7,368 bases of DNA, from the NCBI GenBank assembly GCA_902783615.1, contig CACZRQ010000012.1:1-7368 (forward strand), written 5' to 3'. A program made the position numbers and the translations under genes. Each line of letters starts with the position of its first letter. The first letter of the stretch is position 1. Under the pieces are notes generated by a model. That model saw nothing but the letters and a program-made list of their open reading frames with translations, ran no database searches and was not told the origin of the DNA. Shown here one piece after another: positions 7,143 through 7,368 of this stretch. The DNA comes from an uncultured Bacteroidales bacterium (GTDB taxonomy: Bacteria; Bacteroidota; Bacteroidia; Bacteroidales; Bacteroidaceae).

Positions 7143-7216
7143 CTAAGAGGGGAAGTTTTGGGTCTGTTCAGCTTTGTTCCTTGTAACTTTCAATATTTCA
7201 AAGATCATTTGTGTTG

Positions 7217-7263
7217 GTTTTGCAATTCGGAAACCACCATCCATCCCAAACATGTTTTGCAAT
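7217..7263 (+). repeat. Two direct copies of GTTTTGCAAT
   Basis: GTTTTGCAAT occurs at 7217-7226 and again at 7254-7263, 37 bases apart start to start. A shortened third copy, GTTTTGC, lies at 7285-7291, 31 bases further on. They could be protein-binding sites in a mobile-element end or chance. Three copies of a short AT-rich word are not strong evidence. Confidence 0.3.
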
Positions 7264-7330
7264 CCCTACTTAGTGCACATTGAGGTTTTGCGTTGAGCTC
7301 ATGGGCTGTGGTCGATCTCGAACGACACTG

Positions 7331-7338
7331 CAAAGATA
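7331..7338 (-). promoter_or_regulatory. Promoter-like -7 box facing left
   Basis: The minus strand reads TATCTTTG, a full match to TAnnTTTG. It has no TTTG or TTG at the proper 19-21 base distance and no recognisable gene downstream of it, only short frames such as a 10-codon one beginning near 7302. It may be a promoter for a short RNA or leader, or a chance match. Confidence 0.3.
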
Positions 7339-7368
7339 CACATAAAATCAAGGCACCCCCGGGTCAAC

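Larger units (their letters stand above)
7125..7368. other. Non-coding right-hand tail; possible mobile-element end
   Basis: After residue A of SMYA (about 7124) the sequence stops looking like the GLUG-like protein, and no long open frame follows on either strand to the window edge. The segment is more AT-rich than the genes to its left, has a repeated GTTTTGCAAT word and contains a minus-strand TATCTTTG box. A 36-codon minus-strand frame (7143-7253) exists, but I do not recognise it. The sudden end of a coding domain followed by unrelated sequence suggests an insertion or rearrangement boundary, for example the edge of an insertion sequence. No transposase or second inverted repeat is inside the window, so this remains a suggestion. 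Confidence 0.3.

Noticed and set aside
7143..7253. 36-codon minus-strand frame in the right-hand tail
   Set aside because: Too short and unrecognised to call a gene. It could be the tail of a decayed transposase, but no motif supports that.
1..7368. CRISPR array, tRNA, riboswitch or phage defence system
   Set aside because: No regular repeat-spacer pattern, no tRNA cloverleaf and no nuclease, helicase or reverse-transcriptase motifs were seen in the translations.

Overview
The window looks like ordinary chromosome from a member of the Bacteroidota, most likely order Bacteroidales (Prevotella- or Bacteroides-like). The main reason is the promoters: several genes are preceded by the Bacteroidota sigma-ABfr type -7 box TAnnTTTG, and the best one also has a TTTG -33 box at the expected spacing. 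Shine-Dalgarno sequences are mostly weak or absent, and the window holds a Listeria-Bacteroides (InlB-type) repeat protein. Genus cannot be fixed from this alone.

Layout. The left edge (1 to about 128, minus strand) is the 5' part of the RNase P RNA gene rnpB, cut by the window edge, with a very good promoter at 135-165. Next come three tightly packed minus-strand genes that look like one operon, transcribed right to left: an MFS transporter (5050-3866), a secreted glycoside hydrolase family 31 enzyme (3847-1556) and a YihY/BrkB-type membrane protein (1547-189). A divergent promoter region (5051-5156) separates them from a plus-strand gene (5157-6350) for an L-fucose-isomerase-like protein (COG2407-type). 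Then comes a decayed gene (6457-7142) for a secreted InlB-repeat/GLUG-like surface protein. It carries a frameshift, an in-frame stop and a lost 3' end. The last ~240 bases hold no convincing gene and may be the edge of a mobile element.

How the genes may work together (inference). The GH31 enzyme, exported across the inner membrane, would release a sugar from an alpha-linked oligosaccharide. The MFS protein would move a sugar or related solute across the inner membrane. The divergently transcribed isomerase-like protein could act on the sugar inside the cell. There is no SusC/SusD pair and no regulator in view, so this is a small sugar-use cluster at most, not a full polysaccharide utilisation locus. 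The YihY-like protein and rnpB are probably unrelated in function.

I found no clear new defence, mobile or RNA system. The points most worth checking are the GH31 substrate (catalytic residues kept, but subsite residues unlike the YicI alpha-xylosidase), the unknown substrate of the isomerase-like protein, and the double-lesion pseudogene with its unexplained right flank.
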